IMG/VR virus record: IMGVR_UViG_3300030329_001543
Span: 1-55,807 of that record
Origin: a virus
Direction: 5' to 3' (one strand)
Length of the DNA: 55,807 nucleotides
Of the stretch, positions 20,801-27,710 are shown piece after piece (position 1 is the first letter of the stretch; each line of letters opens with the position of its first letter). A program made the translations under genes and the position numbers. Below the pieces are notes generated by a model. It saw nothing but the letters and a program-made list of their open reading frames with translations, searched no databases and was not told the origin of the DNA.

Positions 20801-22836
20801 TTATTAAATCTGATTTATCTAAAACTATTGTTAGTAAAAAAGATGGAGTAGTTCTTAGTGGTGATGATGTAACTATGGTAAGATTTTTAAAAGATTTCTT
20901 AAATGTAGAAGGATTTGGCAATGAATTGATTGACAATATTAATGAAGCTTTAAGAACTAGAAAGGAATATCTAATGGTGGGAAGGTGGCCAGCTTATACT
21001 CTTAGTTCTGTGTATTTAGCTAGAATAGAAAAAGTAATGCCTAGAGGTCATGGAGATGTTGTATGGTTTCATCCAGAAACAGCTCTTGGTAAGTTGCAAG
21101 CTGACCACGATGGTGATACATCTTTCTTAATTGCTCCTTATTTTGGCATGAATTATATGGATAGAAGTGTTATTAATAAATTTAATAACAAAGAAGTCAA
21201 GGATTCTTTTTCAAATATGGAAAGCTTTGTTCGATTGGAGTATTTTAAAAAATCGAATATAAATTATAAAATGACATCTAAAAGAGATATGTATATTACT
21301 GTTGGTAAGTTAGGTAGAGGTATGAACTCTCAAGGAATGTTAATGAACGCAGTAACATTTATGGAAGATATGTATTCAAAAGATTTAAAAATGGAAATAG
21401 GTGGTCAAAAAATTGTTGTTAGAAATCCAAATGAAGAAAATATTATTATGTCTTATGCAAAGCTAAATGATGATGTTACACAAGAAATGTTAGATTTAGC
21501 TAAGATGGGTCAATTGGTTAACAAAGATGGTTCTCAATGGACAGAAGGCGACAAATATTTAAAAACAAGTCCTTTAAAACAATTACATATATTATTGCAG
21601 GCAGCTGTTGATAATTCAAAAGAGTTTTTATTAGCTGATTGGGGATTCGGTGGATGGGTATGGATAGCTCCAAGAATGTTTATTCAAGATAATGGCTCTC
21701 CTATTGGTTCAAAACAAGCTCATACTATTTCTTCAATAGTAAGAAAGCAATTAATGAATAATGTCTCTAGGCGTGGTGTAGATATGGATACAAATAGGAC
21801 TCAAGATATTGATGGAATGTTTCACACTAGTAAAAAAATGTATGAGTTAAATCAAATGTCTGGTATAGAAAGGGGAATGGAAATTAAAGACAGAGCAAAT
21901 ACTAGAAGAATAAAATATGGTAAAGATAGTAAATTGGCAAAAAGGACTTACGCAATTGATAAAATTACTTTCAATAATAAACTACTACCACTTGAAAGAT
22001 TAATTGCTGTACCTCATGAATCTTTAATTGAATATCAAGAAAATAATCCAGATGATAAAGTACATAACAATCCTTTAGGTTATCATCCTAATAGAATACA
22101 AAGAGGTATAATGTACACACAGCAAGATATGTACACACTTCAAAAAGAAACAGAGCGATGGTATCCAGAAACAGAGCAATTTGAAAAAGATAAAGAAGTT
22201 GCTAGAAGATTTACAAATGAAATGGGTCGTGAATTTTATAGAATTGCTATGAAACATAGAATGTATAATGATTCAACTAAAAGTAGAATTACATCTTCTG
22301 GTTACCCATATCAAGATGAAATTGTTAAATTTATTGATAAATGGTTGAATAAAACTGATAAAAAGTATTTTAAAAAAGTTGGACTCCCATCTTGGAAAGA
22401 ATTATCTGAAGAACAACAAGCGTATTCTTCTCTTAGATTTCTTAGGGGTATATTGACTTATTCTCCTAAAACACATGAAAAAGTTGGAGAACAAGAAAAA
22501 AGATTATTTAATAGACTTGTAGATTTAAAATCTAAATTAAATGAAGAAATTGATTTAGGTATAGTTGAAAGAATAGAATCAAACATAGCAAAAGTTGAAA
22601 AGCAGTTAGACAATATATATACACCTGCTACATATCAAAATATGTCAAGACCTAGAGATATAGAAACAGTATTACCAATGCCATTAATGCACCCAGATGT
22701 TTGGAGAACATATGCTAATTTGTTCGGGCCAAACCTAAGAAGAGCTTCAAGTGAAAAAATTAGTTTAAAAGCTGACACTAGATATGAGGATAGACAAAGA
22801 AGGACTGTTGAATCAATACTGAAGGAGTGTGGATAA
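11845..22836 (+). CDS. Giant virion protein, 3663 aa, with RNA polymerase-like double-psi-barrel motif and HEXXH motif
   Basis: One uninterrupted frame of 11 kb. From the N-terminus: an N-terminal helical part; a Gly/Ala/Met-rich hydrophobic stretch at about 277-312; a KOW/SH3-like segment at about 783-832; a zinc-peptidase-like HEPIH at 1142-1146; and a GHRF...EIQQD segment (1450-1506) like one found in phage polyvalent proteins. Near the C-terminus, R3047-W-P, H3076-P and A-D3087-H-D3089-G-D3091 match in order and almost in spacing the catalytic barrel of RNA polymerase beta-prime. KVPKQQGHNSAAFPW (2860-2874) could be the lysine-bearing barrel of a beta-like half. Its position in the tail/ejection block suggests it is packaged and injected. 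The likely role is virion RNA polymerase plus peptidase, inferred. ATG start; weak ribosome binding site. Confidence 0.7.
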   Translation: MIKQFYAPWWIHTKDPLSVSEEPYNIYMDDDLLSDEDIGLKIQKHTPELWDLAGNYAVGQAKLDENGKWTYPEWNEEAKEFYESTSNRARYLLNNYKDFEPLREKSQVDNLNISFGEKWGYGVDESFEQAGKVGIPSMLATGTEIASSALRSLDDLSKNLDLAFEKTFGERDEAAGHRGMLFPFSSQDEKDFWKEQYQEKRDRIKKEKEKKEPDELTFKFLDEINEWAENTAIKNLKSFEKRHAKDLRYQAYQQYLQNKPVGWFTTFESPEYFTDTMISMVPSMVVMGATMGAGMIAGAPAAIGIGMVGHAPLEASGTYTEAYRWTMDNFQDEELARSNAAWSTAGYLTIVAGTEGLGASKLIKALMPKKIQNSIKNKAFRTLYKGNVSDEGKKTVLGEMGRKWREGKLVDKSTYHALTSPFSEALQEYVQYGGQILTEAGYKDESMNIIDIAMMNHPLVDPTELHESVVGGGLFGSISGASGYLGKKLFFNEDTNMANNILANEYGVDTGVPNVDLSEESLYNVPIVKGDSKPTWENYLKELANPKPGEDATIVSREKSKNTPLGELIKKQKNYDNTAIAEKMAETIKDMGKNEWDKVSQDTKNKINSHLLGAVLGLQGKGGEDIVSSKILRNNDNIAKDILDGKISFERIGKGQKTQRGFNVKRGTRTLKIHDKQYADSVVKMYESEISENFEGKDINENSTARYLENTFGITIDKSLKQELKSSIQQNIEGQVVSQAQREVEQQAEKQIIEQMEKETTEAVKKKVGIKEYKTEQKESPKIIGQEAVLTTGDYANQKGVITAYDDKKELVNIKLPDGTRVGPVKSSDVQLFMSAPPTKPTVSKKPVGIIGKEGKTKVETKDSISKDLDVLSKKQDKLFGEADDTIALKVEEKLYEKYDLWDDDGNLPTGNELIKIEKTGLDYKKDWTGEKFSITEKAKEILNSSELKELQLNVDEVNNIEEQASKIIKKLKVSKKTTTKKKPTDKDKLKQQVNQAIDINREIRQLSTVAGLQKALGEDTKKDDKKIRTNKELLRSLLSKDDVRQELSKQGKLKAIEKILGEDTDTKKKLHRIGDAYEKGERKATKAFISKAVREIMGKHSPDINKIFVEEIKEDPAAVGAYSNGMVEFVLGRATQHTAYHEPIHWFMNRVLDDNDYNTVINHFKGEEPATRAAADWYMGQKDRNLTEKIKDIFRKFWIAIQKFLNMQVTKEDTIFDIFDRIGRDFTIRNFRDRMNEYDIGADVDFDGLQPIYALPSITTTTFEQQIEKYIHIPLSEYRPREQTIGRAEFILENPYVAGKYSGISMSQIPASSSSEIIMPYSYGFSEVLSNQGDKISISSPFSTKNLSKYEKSVVENFYKNIKDAEWTEGKKSVDRELLIQKYESYIEQEFPLNAYAVRYKPENINQNGNAVPMLLPSLLPSAEKNNISDDFFSSRIMLTDNEFYKGFGHRFQLEQNYIDEDKSIEKFPSSPQVNGLGWYVYVEPKMKRLKQLNDIAIIYEIQQDINDVIEKFDDKGKEVQTKLDSEIDRKIAEGIITPEEGARLYLKNKAYFLAKDRMLQHASHTGDKVLVKEFITMYNKDHEFKLIHPNRMPDVYDKLIRETKKLINRTSDIINEGIQKSIVNRMMTKVMYDEMTHWNNFRKSLGKDPYQYIDKYYNFINKRLNTILTGHPDKTLKNKLVNDLQSTLGDNVIVHGEGGAYSSRNLIPVDKNGELDESRLQSISSLLNKIGLDKESKKYISLTLKNQKSKFPTILKTVARTADMKELGVEIKFRIALYDFFKRTSADYSDLIKKSEGSSQLERSFNTYWAQKNAYNKHIKRNQEKRNQKNIKLNQRLKWKLSDWFTSVSKVSKIAQRYVDLYNRQVDGITKSLQDRVDLWVDDYDKLKSGDTASLQKTDKLVNEAKRFKEISIHHSILTAHQRGNKYWGITGADANTKLEGNPRASRLYVNDYELNDPDRAKSYEEWKLRSNILTDKDVEIDTEREAQLREIGAGNIVGLLGQEIAREMGVEKEFAKRKKLKVLPWVDKEFGLQKGNHLKSDEQLESELLAIRQDKILKRYQRISVLDKDNKTFTLRNIKYNTSREISLPEAIQLYKDAPQLGAVWTAARKVLRKLGLNPEFKKYSALEAPIVRVRIPDNFNAVPIKRFHKIEEVPEFQKSENNSEEIQRKTGVKDESTPIKDTIVEDAVNLNRAVQNFNKPEKIKELFSSSFNKIKNKYGIEVADYVPILSKSINKSIAIREDRDMVKNLLSEWAVSVDPDVGIKMRSDNKAMKLIDLIGKTGAKKRRIRRQLADLDVVENIERTLEGHSPEDSHDVTREGLHISNTTDIEEIENNNDIDTYNFSDDRFFKFLEETNVRGYLSPKETAELMSEVVVKDFAGFTSYLSSKYNWEPVTTADNNTVRGFWVRNQMINRQSGYDKPSWWYANVTYDGKVLSNKDDKRLVPKVGGHPKYGKDLRSNKDLPRTVGVSFLDYDNMSYEWSSGGDIKYSRMYLKDMIDVHKGEEKGGYFSTLSYVTLNGQLIRDLDRNFAKYADEEIGDKRARTIVAVKASGNQPSFIVARASEDIMEISSNIDSVVDYLDYEVSIGNMNESNKKELLKSMQHEIKKSPLNNYVIAQHILTHETMKRARGRDYLIRTPNTSHHSRRLGIDDGNGIVAVGAGDFTIKIIDQSKAFISKGVPGATGSSAKIPMADYIAGLPDKYHGDGSLWVDSDYLDKTSYNIGRIPTTGNSSKLREIKTRIRFISKNDDFSKKHYGEDLQPGQELEGTNYLAMKHNEFVPEENIYITDEADNIIAYTVNVDGSIHIYDADDNRMTMFGTLDEAKEPDGGSGAFKLNGRISTNILTLPEESRRIVKVPKQQGHNSAAFPWMWMSHLYDSSFDGLRDSLLTRMLNVAKGNMRALFAARQDPQVMRALMGQFKSDGLTIMNEVDRLIEPSEGLMIQDGFMYPHIIRGILSPIKNRVVKENSYGGRRRGFGSFPVIKSDLSKTIVSKKDGVVLSGDDVTMVRFLKDFLNVEGFGNELIDNINEALRTRKEYLMVGRWPAYTLSSVYLARIEKVMPRGHGDVVWFHPETALGKLQADHDGDTSFLIAPYFGMNYMDRSVINKFNNKEVKDSFSNMESFVRLEYFKKSNINYKMTSKRDMYITVGKLGRGMNSQGMLMNAVTFMEDMYSKDLKMEIGGQKIVVRNPNEENIIMSYAKLNDDVTQEMLDLAKMGQLVNKDGSQWTEGDKYLKTSPLKQLHILLQAAVDNSKEFLLADWGFGGWVWIAPRMFIQDNGSPIGSKQAHTISSIVRKQLMNNVSRRGVDMDTNRTQDIDGMFHTSKKMYELNQMSGIERGMEIKDRANTRRIKYGKDSKLAKRTYAIDKITFNNKLLPLERLIAVPHESLIEYQENNPDDKVHNNPLGYHPNRIQRGIMYTQQDMYTLQKETERWYPETEQFEKDKEVARRFTNEMGREFYRIAMKHRMYNDSTKSRITSSGYPYQDEIVKFIDKWLNKTDKKYFKKVGLPSWKELSEEQQAYSSLRFLRGILTYSPKTHEKVGEQEKRLFNRLVDLKSKLNEEIDLGIVERIESNIAKVEKQLDNIYTPATYQNMSRPRDIETVLPMPLMHPDVWRTYANLFGPNLRRASSEKISLKADTRYEDRQRRTVESILKECG

Positions 22837-25800
22837 TGAGTTATTGTGATGATAAAAAACTAGCATCAGTTTTAGTTGAAGAATCTAGAAAAGAAATAGA
22901 GACAAATTTAGAAAAAGGTATTTCTAATATTATTGAATATCCTCATAGTAATGTAAAAAATTTAAGAAAAAAATATAAAGAAGCTACTAAAGCTAGAGAA
23001 AGGAAAACTTTATTAAAACATATAGATATTGAGAAAAAAAGATTTAAAGCTCATCAAAATTTATTTAATCATATTATGAGAAAAAGTATTGATGATTTGC
23101 ATAATGTAAGCGCTTTTGTGATTCCAGATGAATATGTAAGCAATAGGTTAGATTTTATACAAGGTGTTTTTCAAGAAGCTTATTCTAAATCTGCGTTTGC
23201 TAAAAGAGATGAAGGTCTTTCTAAATCTGGATTAAATAATTCATCTCAATGGGATGCTCCTAAAATAAATTATATTTTATATAAAATGAAACAATGGGAG
23301 AAAAGAGCAAATTCAGATAAAGAATTAAGTAGCTATGAAAAAACAATTAAGATGCCTTTATTAGTTGCATCTGCTATTGACCCGAGTGGTCAAGTAAGAA
23401 AATTTGTTAAAATGACAACCACTCTTTTAGATTCTTATTTACAAATAGGGTACCCGTGGAAAACAAGTATTATTGACCCCATAACAAAGCAAAAAAATCC
23501 TATTTCTTTACAATCTATAGAAGATAAATTAAAAGGTATTGGAGCAAGAGGGGAAGTTTCTGATATGTCCAATTATCAAAAAACTGTTGCGGCTACTCAA
23601 TTATCAGAAGAATTACTACATGATGAAGTTAGAAGTATAATCCCTAGAGATATACCAACAAACCCTAAAGAGTTTACTAAATGGAGAAATTCTTGGGAAG
23701 GTAAACAATTTTTTCAAATGATAAAATTTGAATCTGAAAGACATGAAATAGGTGATTCTGATTCAAGGTATGTTATGATACCATTACACAGCTCTGATAA
23801 AGGTATAAAGATTTTATCAAAATATAGAAAATATCAAAAAAGTTCTGGACAAAAAGCTGTTATTCCAAATGAAAATGAAAATGCATTTATTGTTTATAGG
23901 ATACCAGACAATCTTAAATCTTTCTTTTCTTCTATAAAAAACAATAAATCTATTACAAAAGAATCTTTAGAAGAACAAATAAAACCAAGCGAATTAGAGG
24001 AAGGTTTTTTTACAGCTCAAGAGCATAGAGTTTATAAATATGAATCAATACCTGGAACAGATACACCTAAACGAAAATATGCAGATTGGAAAAAAGGTGT
24101 AAAATTTCAAAATAAGATATACGACCCACCAGATTCTTGGATGCCTGAAATGTGGGATTCTATTGAAATGCAACGCGAATGGAATGAATTATTCTATGAA
24201 AAAGTATTAAAAAAAGAACATTCTAAAGTAATGCAAGAGCTTGATGATTACATGGCTAAAATACAACCTATTCTAATGGAAAACGGTTGGCATGTTGATG
24301 ATATTCAAGAAATGTTTGATAAGATAAGTAGTATTGGTGGAATTAAATTTAATCTTACTCAAGACAAGCAAGGAAACTTTATATCTTCAAATTCTTTTGT
24401 TAGAAAAGCATCTAAGTTTGGATATGGTCATATTAAATTTGAAAATGCTGTTTATTTAGACATGGTTCAAGAAGCTGTTAAAGCTATAAGTTCTTCATAT
24501 TTACCAGAAATAGATGCTCAAATAGCTACTGATGAAAATATATTAAATAGTGAAGAATCTGATTTAGTTGAAAAAGCAGAATCAAGAGAAAGATTAGCTG
24601 ATTTTTATAAAAGAAAAAAATATTATGAAGATATGTTAAATAATCTTGAAAAAAGATTATACGGAGATACTGATACAGAAGCTGATAAAAAAGAAATTAT
24701 GATGGTTCATAAAATATTAGCTACAAAAGGAAGAACATTATTTACTGACCATAAAAAAAGAAGAAAAGACAGGTCTTTATGGTCTGAATATGTAGATGAA
24801 GCTATAAGAGCTAATGAATTAACAAGGATGAAAATAGAATTGTTTAAAACAATCTTAGCGTTTAAAGACAATCCATCTTTAGTTAATTATATTGTTGACC
24901 AAACTAAAGTAGCAGCTGGTGATGCTGATATTGAAGCTGGGTTTTTTAATTTAAATTATAGCGATTCTAATATTTCTAAAATATTTAAAAATTGGTTTGG
25001 AAAAGATGTATCACCTGAGCGAATTAGAGACACAGGAGTGTTTATAAGGTCTTTAAAAACTGCTTTTAATTTAGGAATGGGAACAGCTTTTACTAACAAT
25101 TTTCAAAGAGCAAATGGGATTATAAATTATGGATTTGATTATGTAATGGACTCTATGAGAGCAATGAATCCATCTAGTGAAAACAATGGAACTCAAAATC
25201 ATAAATATCAAGAATTAATTGAACAAGTAGAAGAAACAGGAGTTCTTCACCCTGGCAATGCTTTTATTGATATGCTTACTTTAGGAATGGACTTAGGGCA
25301 AGGAAATAGCTCCGATGCTAAAGAAGCTATTCTTCCATTAGTAGATTTAATTAGATTGCAAAAAGCTACAAGTTTAGAAGGTTGGTTAGACCAAAGTAAA
25401 TCTTGGGATAAATTAATAACATCAGCTCAAAATCGAGGAGCTGTTGGAGAAAAAATACAATTAGAAGAAATACAAAGAGTTAAAAAAGAAATATATGAAA
25501 TATATCATGGTGATTATAAACCTAAACATAAAAAATATTTACAAAATAGATTAAAAGATTTAAGATTAGGTTTGTCGCAATCAGCTATCAACAGATTAGT
25601 TAAATGGAAATTAGAATGGTTTCCTACTGCTGGTGAATATACTACAATGTCTGGAAGTGAAAGAAGAATGAGGTCTGAATTTGCTTTTATAGGATTCAAA
25701 TTATCAGAAGAAATGGGTAGAGTAAATATTCCAGAATCGGGAGATTGGAAGTACACAGATTCTCAAGATGCAATAGACATGGCTAGATTGTCAGTATATA

Positions 25801-26558
25801 TGAATTTATTTGGATTTACAAAAGTTATGGCTTCTAAAATGTTTAGAGGTGCAGTTGGAGGTATGGGATGGCAATTTAGACAATATGATTATCATCAAAC
25901 AATTGTTGAAATGGAATGGTTAAGGTCTGCGGCTATGTCTCCAGAGGGGATGCTTAGTAATAAAGCTCTTGGATATGGAGCTTTGGCATTTAAAATCCCA
26001 TGGCAGATAGCTAAAAAATCAATGAGAGGAGGTATGCACGCAGCTAGATTAGCTGGGATGACAAAAGAACAAGTTCTTTATTGGCAAAAACATTCTTTTT
26101 TAAACAAAGATTATGATGATAAAAATTTAGATAGAGCAACAAATTTCTTTTTAATTAGGGGTCTTCCTACCATAATGTTAAAATTTTTATATTTTAATTT
26201 TGCACCATACACAATTTTTAGAAGTGTTCAAGGATTAGCTAGGTCTTTTACTAAAGATGATATTAACATGAGAGCTTCTAGAGGTCTTGAAAGTATGGTT
26301 GTTTCAAAAATAATTACAGCAAGTATGTTGCTTTCATATGCTTTTGATATAGGTATGATGTCAGTTGATGACGAAGATGATACAATAGAAGATGCTATTA
26401 GGCAATTACCATTTAGTATGGAAATAATAACAATGTTATTATGGGTAGTTGATTTTGGTGAAAATTTCTGGAGAGGAGCTAGACCATACCTACCAACTCC
26501 TTTTAAACAATTAGGAGATGAATCTGTAAGAGAATTTGCAGATGATATAATTAACTAA
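22836..26558 (+). CDS. Large internal virion protein, 1240 aa
   Basis: I chose the ATG at 22836, which overlaps the previous TAA and has AAGGAG at 22822-22827; a GTG at 22827 is possible but overlaps that site. Long, helical and lysine/glutamate-rich. The C-terminal region has hydrophobic helices around residues 1110-1130, 1145-1170 and 1187-1205 that could insert in a membrane. No known enzyme motif is seen. Immediate coupling to the giant gene suggests that the two act together, perhaps co-ejected. It ends the rightward operon before the convergent terminator. Confidence 0.65.
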   Translation: MSYCDDKKLASVLVEESRKEIETNLEKGISNIIEYPHSNVKNLRKKYKEATKARERKTLLKHIDIEKKRFKAHQNLFNHIMRKSIDDLHNVSAFVIPDEYVSNRLDFIQGVFQEAYSKSAFAKRDEGLSKSGLNNSSQWDAPKINYILYKMKQWEKRANSDKELSSYEKTIKMPLLVASAIDPSGQVRKFVKMTTTLLDSYLQIGYPWKTSIIDPITKQKNPISLQSIEDKLKGIGARGEVSDMSNYQKTVAATQLSEELLHDEVRSIIPRDIPTNPKEFTKWRNSWEGKQFFQMIKFESERHEIGDSDSRYVMIPLHSSDKGIKILSKYRKYQKSSGQKAVIPNENENAFIVYRIPDNLKSFFSSIKNNKSITKESLEEQIKPSELEEGFFTAQEHRVYKYESIPGTDTPKRKYADWKKGVKFQNKIYDPPDSWMPEMWDSIEMQREWNELFYEKVLKKEHSKVMQELDDYMAKIQPILMENGWHVDDIQEMFDKISSIGGIKFNLTQDKQGNFISSNSFVRKASKFGYGHIKFENAVYLDMVQEAVKAISSSYLPEIDAQIATDENILNSEESDLVEKAESRERLADFYKRKKYYEDMLNNLEKRLYGDTDTEADKKEIMMVHKILATKGRTLFTDHKKRRKDRSLWSEYVDEAIRANELTRMKIELFKTILAFKDNPSLVNYIVDQTKVAAGDADIEAGFFNLNYSDSNISKIFKNWFGKDVSPERIRDTGVFIRSLKTAFNLGMGTAFTNNFQRANGIINYGFDYVMDSMRAMNPSSENNGTQNHKYQELIEQVEETGVLHPGNAFIDMLTLGMDLGQGNSSDAKEAILPLVDLIRLQKATSLEGWLDQSKSWDKLITSAQNRGAVGEKIQLEEIQRVKKEIYEIYHGDYKPKHKKYLQNRLKDLRLGLSQSAINRLVKWKLEWFPTAGEYTTMSGSERRMRSEFAFIGFKLSEEMGRVNIPESGDWKYTDSQDAIDMARLSVYMNLFGFTKVMASKMFRGAVGGMGWQFRQYDYHQTIVEMEWLRSAAMSPEGMLSNKALGYGALAFKIPWQIAKKSMRGGMHAARLAGMTKEQVLYWQKHSFLNKDYDDKNLDRATNFFLIRGLPTIMLKFLYFNFAPYTIFRSVQGLARSFTKDDINMRASRGLESMVVSKIITASMLLSYAFDIGMMSVDDEDDTIEDAIRQLPFSMEIITMLLWVVDFGENFWRGARPYLPTPFKQLGDESVREFADDIIN

Positions 26559-26565
26559 AAAAAAA

Positions 26566-26601
26566 GGGCAAATGACAATCATTTAAGACTATCACTTGCC
26601 C
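26566..26601. terminator. Convergent intrinsic terminator
   Basis: Inverted repeat GGGCAAATGA / TCACTTGCCC (26566-26575 and 26592-26601, one mismatch). It separates the end of the plus-strand virion operon from the end of the minus-strand early operon. On the minus strand it is followed by nine T residues (plus-strand A run 26557-26565); on the plus strand it is followed by ATATATTATTTT. It can stop both transcripts and is strongest for the minus strand. Confidence 0.8.
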
Positions 26602-26606
26602 ATATA

Positions 26607-26708
26607 TTATTTTAATAGTTTAGTAATTTTATGTATTTCCTCATTTAATTTTCTTAATAATTCAGATATTGCTTTTAATTTCTTTTTTATATATTCTTCA
26701 TTATTCAT
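26607..26708 (-). CDS. Mini-protein, 33 aa, amphipathic helix
   Basis: ATG at 26708 with GGAGGGGG just upstream. The sequence is a single Lys/Glu/Leu/Ile helix (MNNEEYIKKKLKAISELLRK...), likely a short coiled coil. Last gene of the minus-strand operon; its start overlaps the end of the next upstream gene. The strong ribosome binding site is the main support. Confidence 0.5.
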   Translation of the reverse strand: MNNEEYIKKKLKAISELLRKLNEEIHKITKLLK

Positions 26709-26928
26709 TTGTTCCCCCTCCAATTTGTATATATAAGTTGCTGATACCTATTTTAAATGTTGTTAACTCAGCAGATATATTTAATTCAAACCATATTATA
26801 TCATAAAACAAATACAATGTTATAATATTTTGTTTTGTAAATGCTTTTACTATTAAATGGTCGATTTTTATTAGAGGATATAAACTTTTTTGCCATTTAT
26901 ATCTTGCTTTTATTTTCTTAACCGCCAC
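26701..26928 (-). CDS. Small hypothetical protein, 75 aa
   Basis: GTG at 26928 directly after the upstream TGA, with GAGGAGGTG upstream as ribosome binding site. Lys-rich N-terminus (MAVKKIKARYKW) then hydrophobic/beta-rich (LIVKAFTKQNIITLYLFYDIIWFELNI). It ends in a glycine-rich tail. No family is recognised. Confidence 0.55.
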   Translation of the reverse strand: MAVKKIKARYKWQKSLYPLIKIDHLIVKAFTKQNIITLYLFYDIIWFELNISAELTTFKIGISNLYIQIGGGTNE

Positions 26929-27405
26929 TCACACCTCCTCTTTTTCTATGTACATTCCGTACATTGTTATTAATACTGCATCAGCGTTCCACAACGTCGC
27001 AGGTCTTTCTGTGTAAATTGATGCTATTTCTTTTAGTTTATTTTTTCTATCTTTTTTTATTTTAGGTAATTTCTCTCCTATTTTATTTTCCCAAAATTTC
27101 ATCCATTTTTGTGGTGATACTTCTACTATTTTATTTATTCCTTTTACTGAATTAAGTATTCCTAACCATGCTCCATAGTTTACTCCAAATTTAAATAAAG
27201 AACTTCTTCCATCGTGAGGCATTGCATGAACTTTTTCTATATATACTATTGCTTTTTTAGATTTATATGCATTTAAAGCCATAGAAACAGTCAATCTTCT
27301 ACCACTTATTAGTTTGTGGCATTTATGTGTATATATTTCTTTTTTTTCTGAGTTAGTAAAGCATAATGCTCCACTAGCACCTGGGTCTATTCCTATTATT
27401 GTCAT
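26929..27405 (-). CDS. RuvC-like Holliday-junction resolvase, 158 aa
   Basis: The N-terminus MTIIGIDPGASGA has the first catalytic Asp (D7) of the RNase H-like RuvC fold. VYIEKVHAMP supplies Glu57, and NADAVLIT near the end supplies Asp142. The length is typical of phage RuvC-like resolvases. In the family these enzymes cut branched DNA such as replication or recombination intermediates before packaging. It overlaps its upstream neighbour by 4 bases and belongs with the SSB, annealing protein and exonuclease farther up the operon. Confidence 0.8.
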   Translation of the reverse strand: MTIIGIDPGASGALCFTNSEKKEIYTHKCHKLISGRRLTVSMALNAYKSKKAIVYIEKVHAMPHDGRSSLFKFGVNYGAWLGILNSVKGINKIVEVSPQKWMKFWENKIGEKLPKIKKDRKNKLKEIASIYTERPATLWNADAVLITMYGMYIEKEEV

Positions 27406-27710
27406 TGCGCATCCTTTCTATGTGAATATTTATGTGGACTTTTAACATATTTTCTTTTATATGTTTTTGTTGGTTTAGATGGTGGTTCATATTTGTCTCC
27501 TAATATTTCTCCATCAAATGTATTTATTATTTTATCAGTTAATTTGTCTCCAGCTTTATATCCAATAGATACATTGTTTTTATATTTGCTACATCCTACA
27601 TTTAATATATCTTTTGGTATTTGCTTTGGGCGCTTTCCTTGATTTAAATGGAACCAATAACATTTAAAGGAGAACTCAAAGAAGCACCCGTAGCAAGTTT
27701 TTTTAACCAA
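27402..27710 (-). CDS. Cysteine-containing small protein, 102 aa
   Basis: TTG start at 27710 overlaps the end of the helicase gene. The N-terminal part has CYGCFFEF, a later C-Y-W-F and GCSKY, giving four Cys that could bind zinc; the rest is very basic (KTYKRKYVKSPHKYSHRK). Possibly a nucleic acid-binding accessory of the adjacent helicase or resolvase; inference only. Confidence 0.6.
   Translation of the reverse strand: MVKKTCYGCFFEFSFKCYWFHLNQGKRPKQIPKDILNVGCSKYKNNVSIGYKAGDKLTDKIINTFDGEILGDKYEPPSKPTKTYKRKYVKSPHKYSHRKDAQ

Noticed and set aside
26559-26606. CRISPR-like or attachment-site repeat near the operon boundary
   Set aside because: Only one inverted repeat is present and it is a plain terminator; no spaced repeats or integrase gene.
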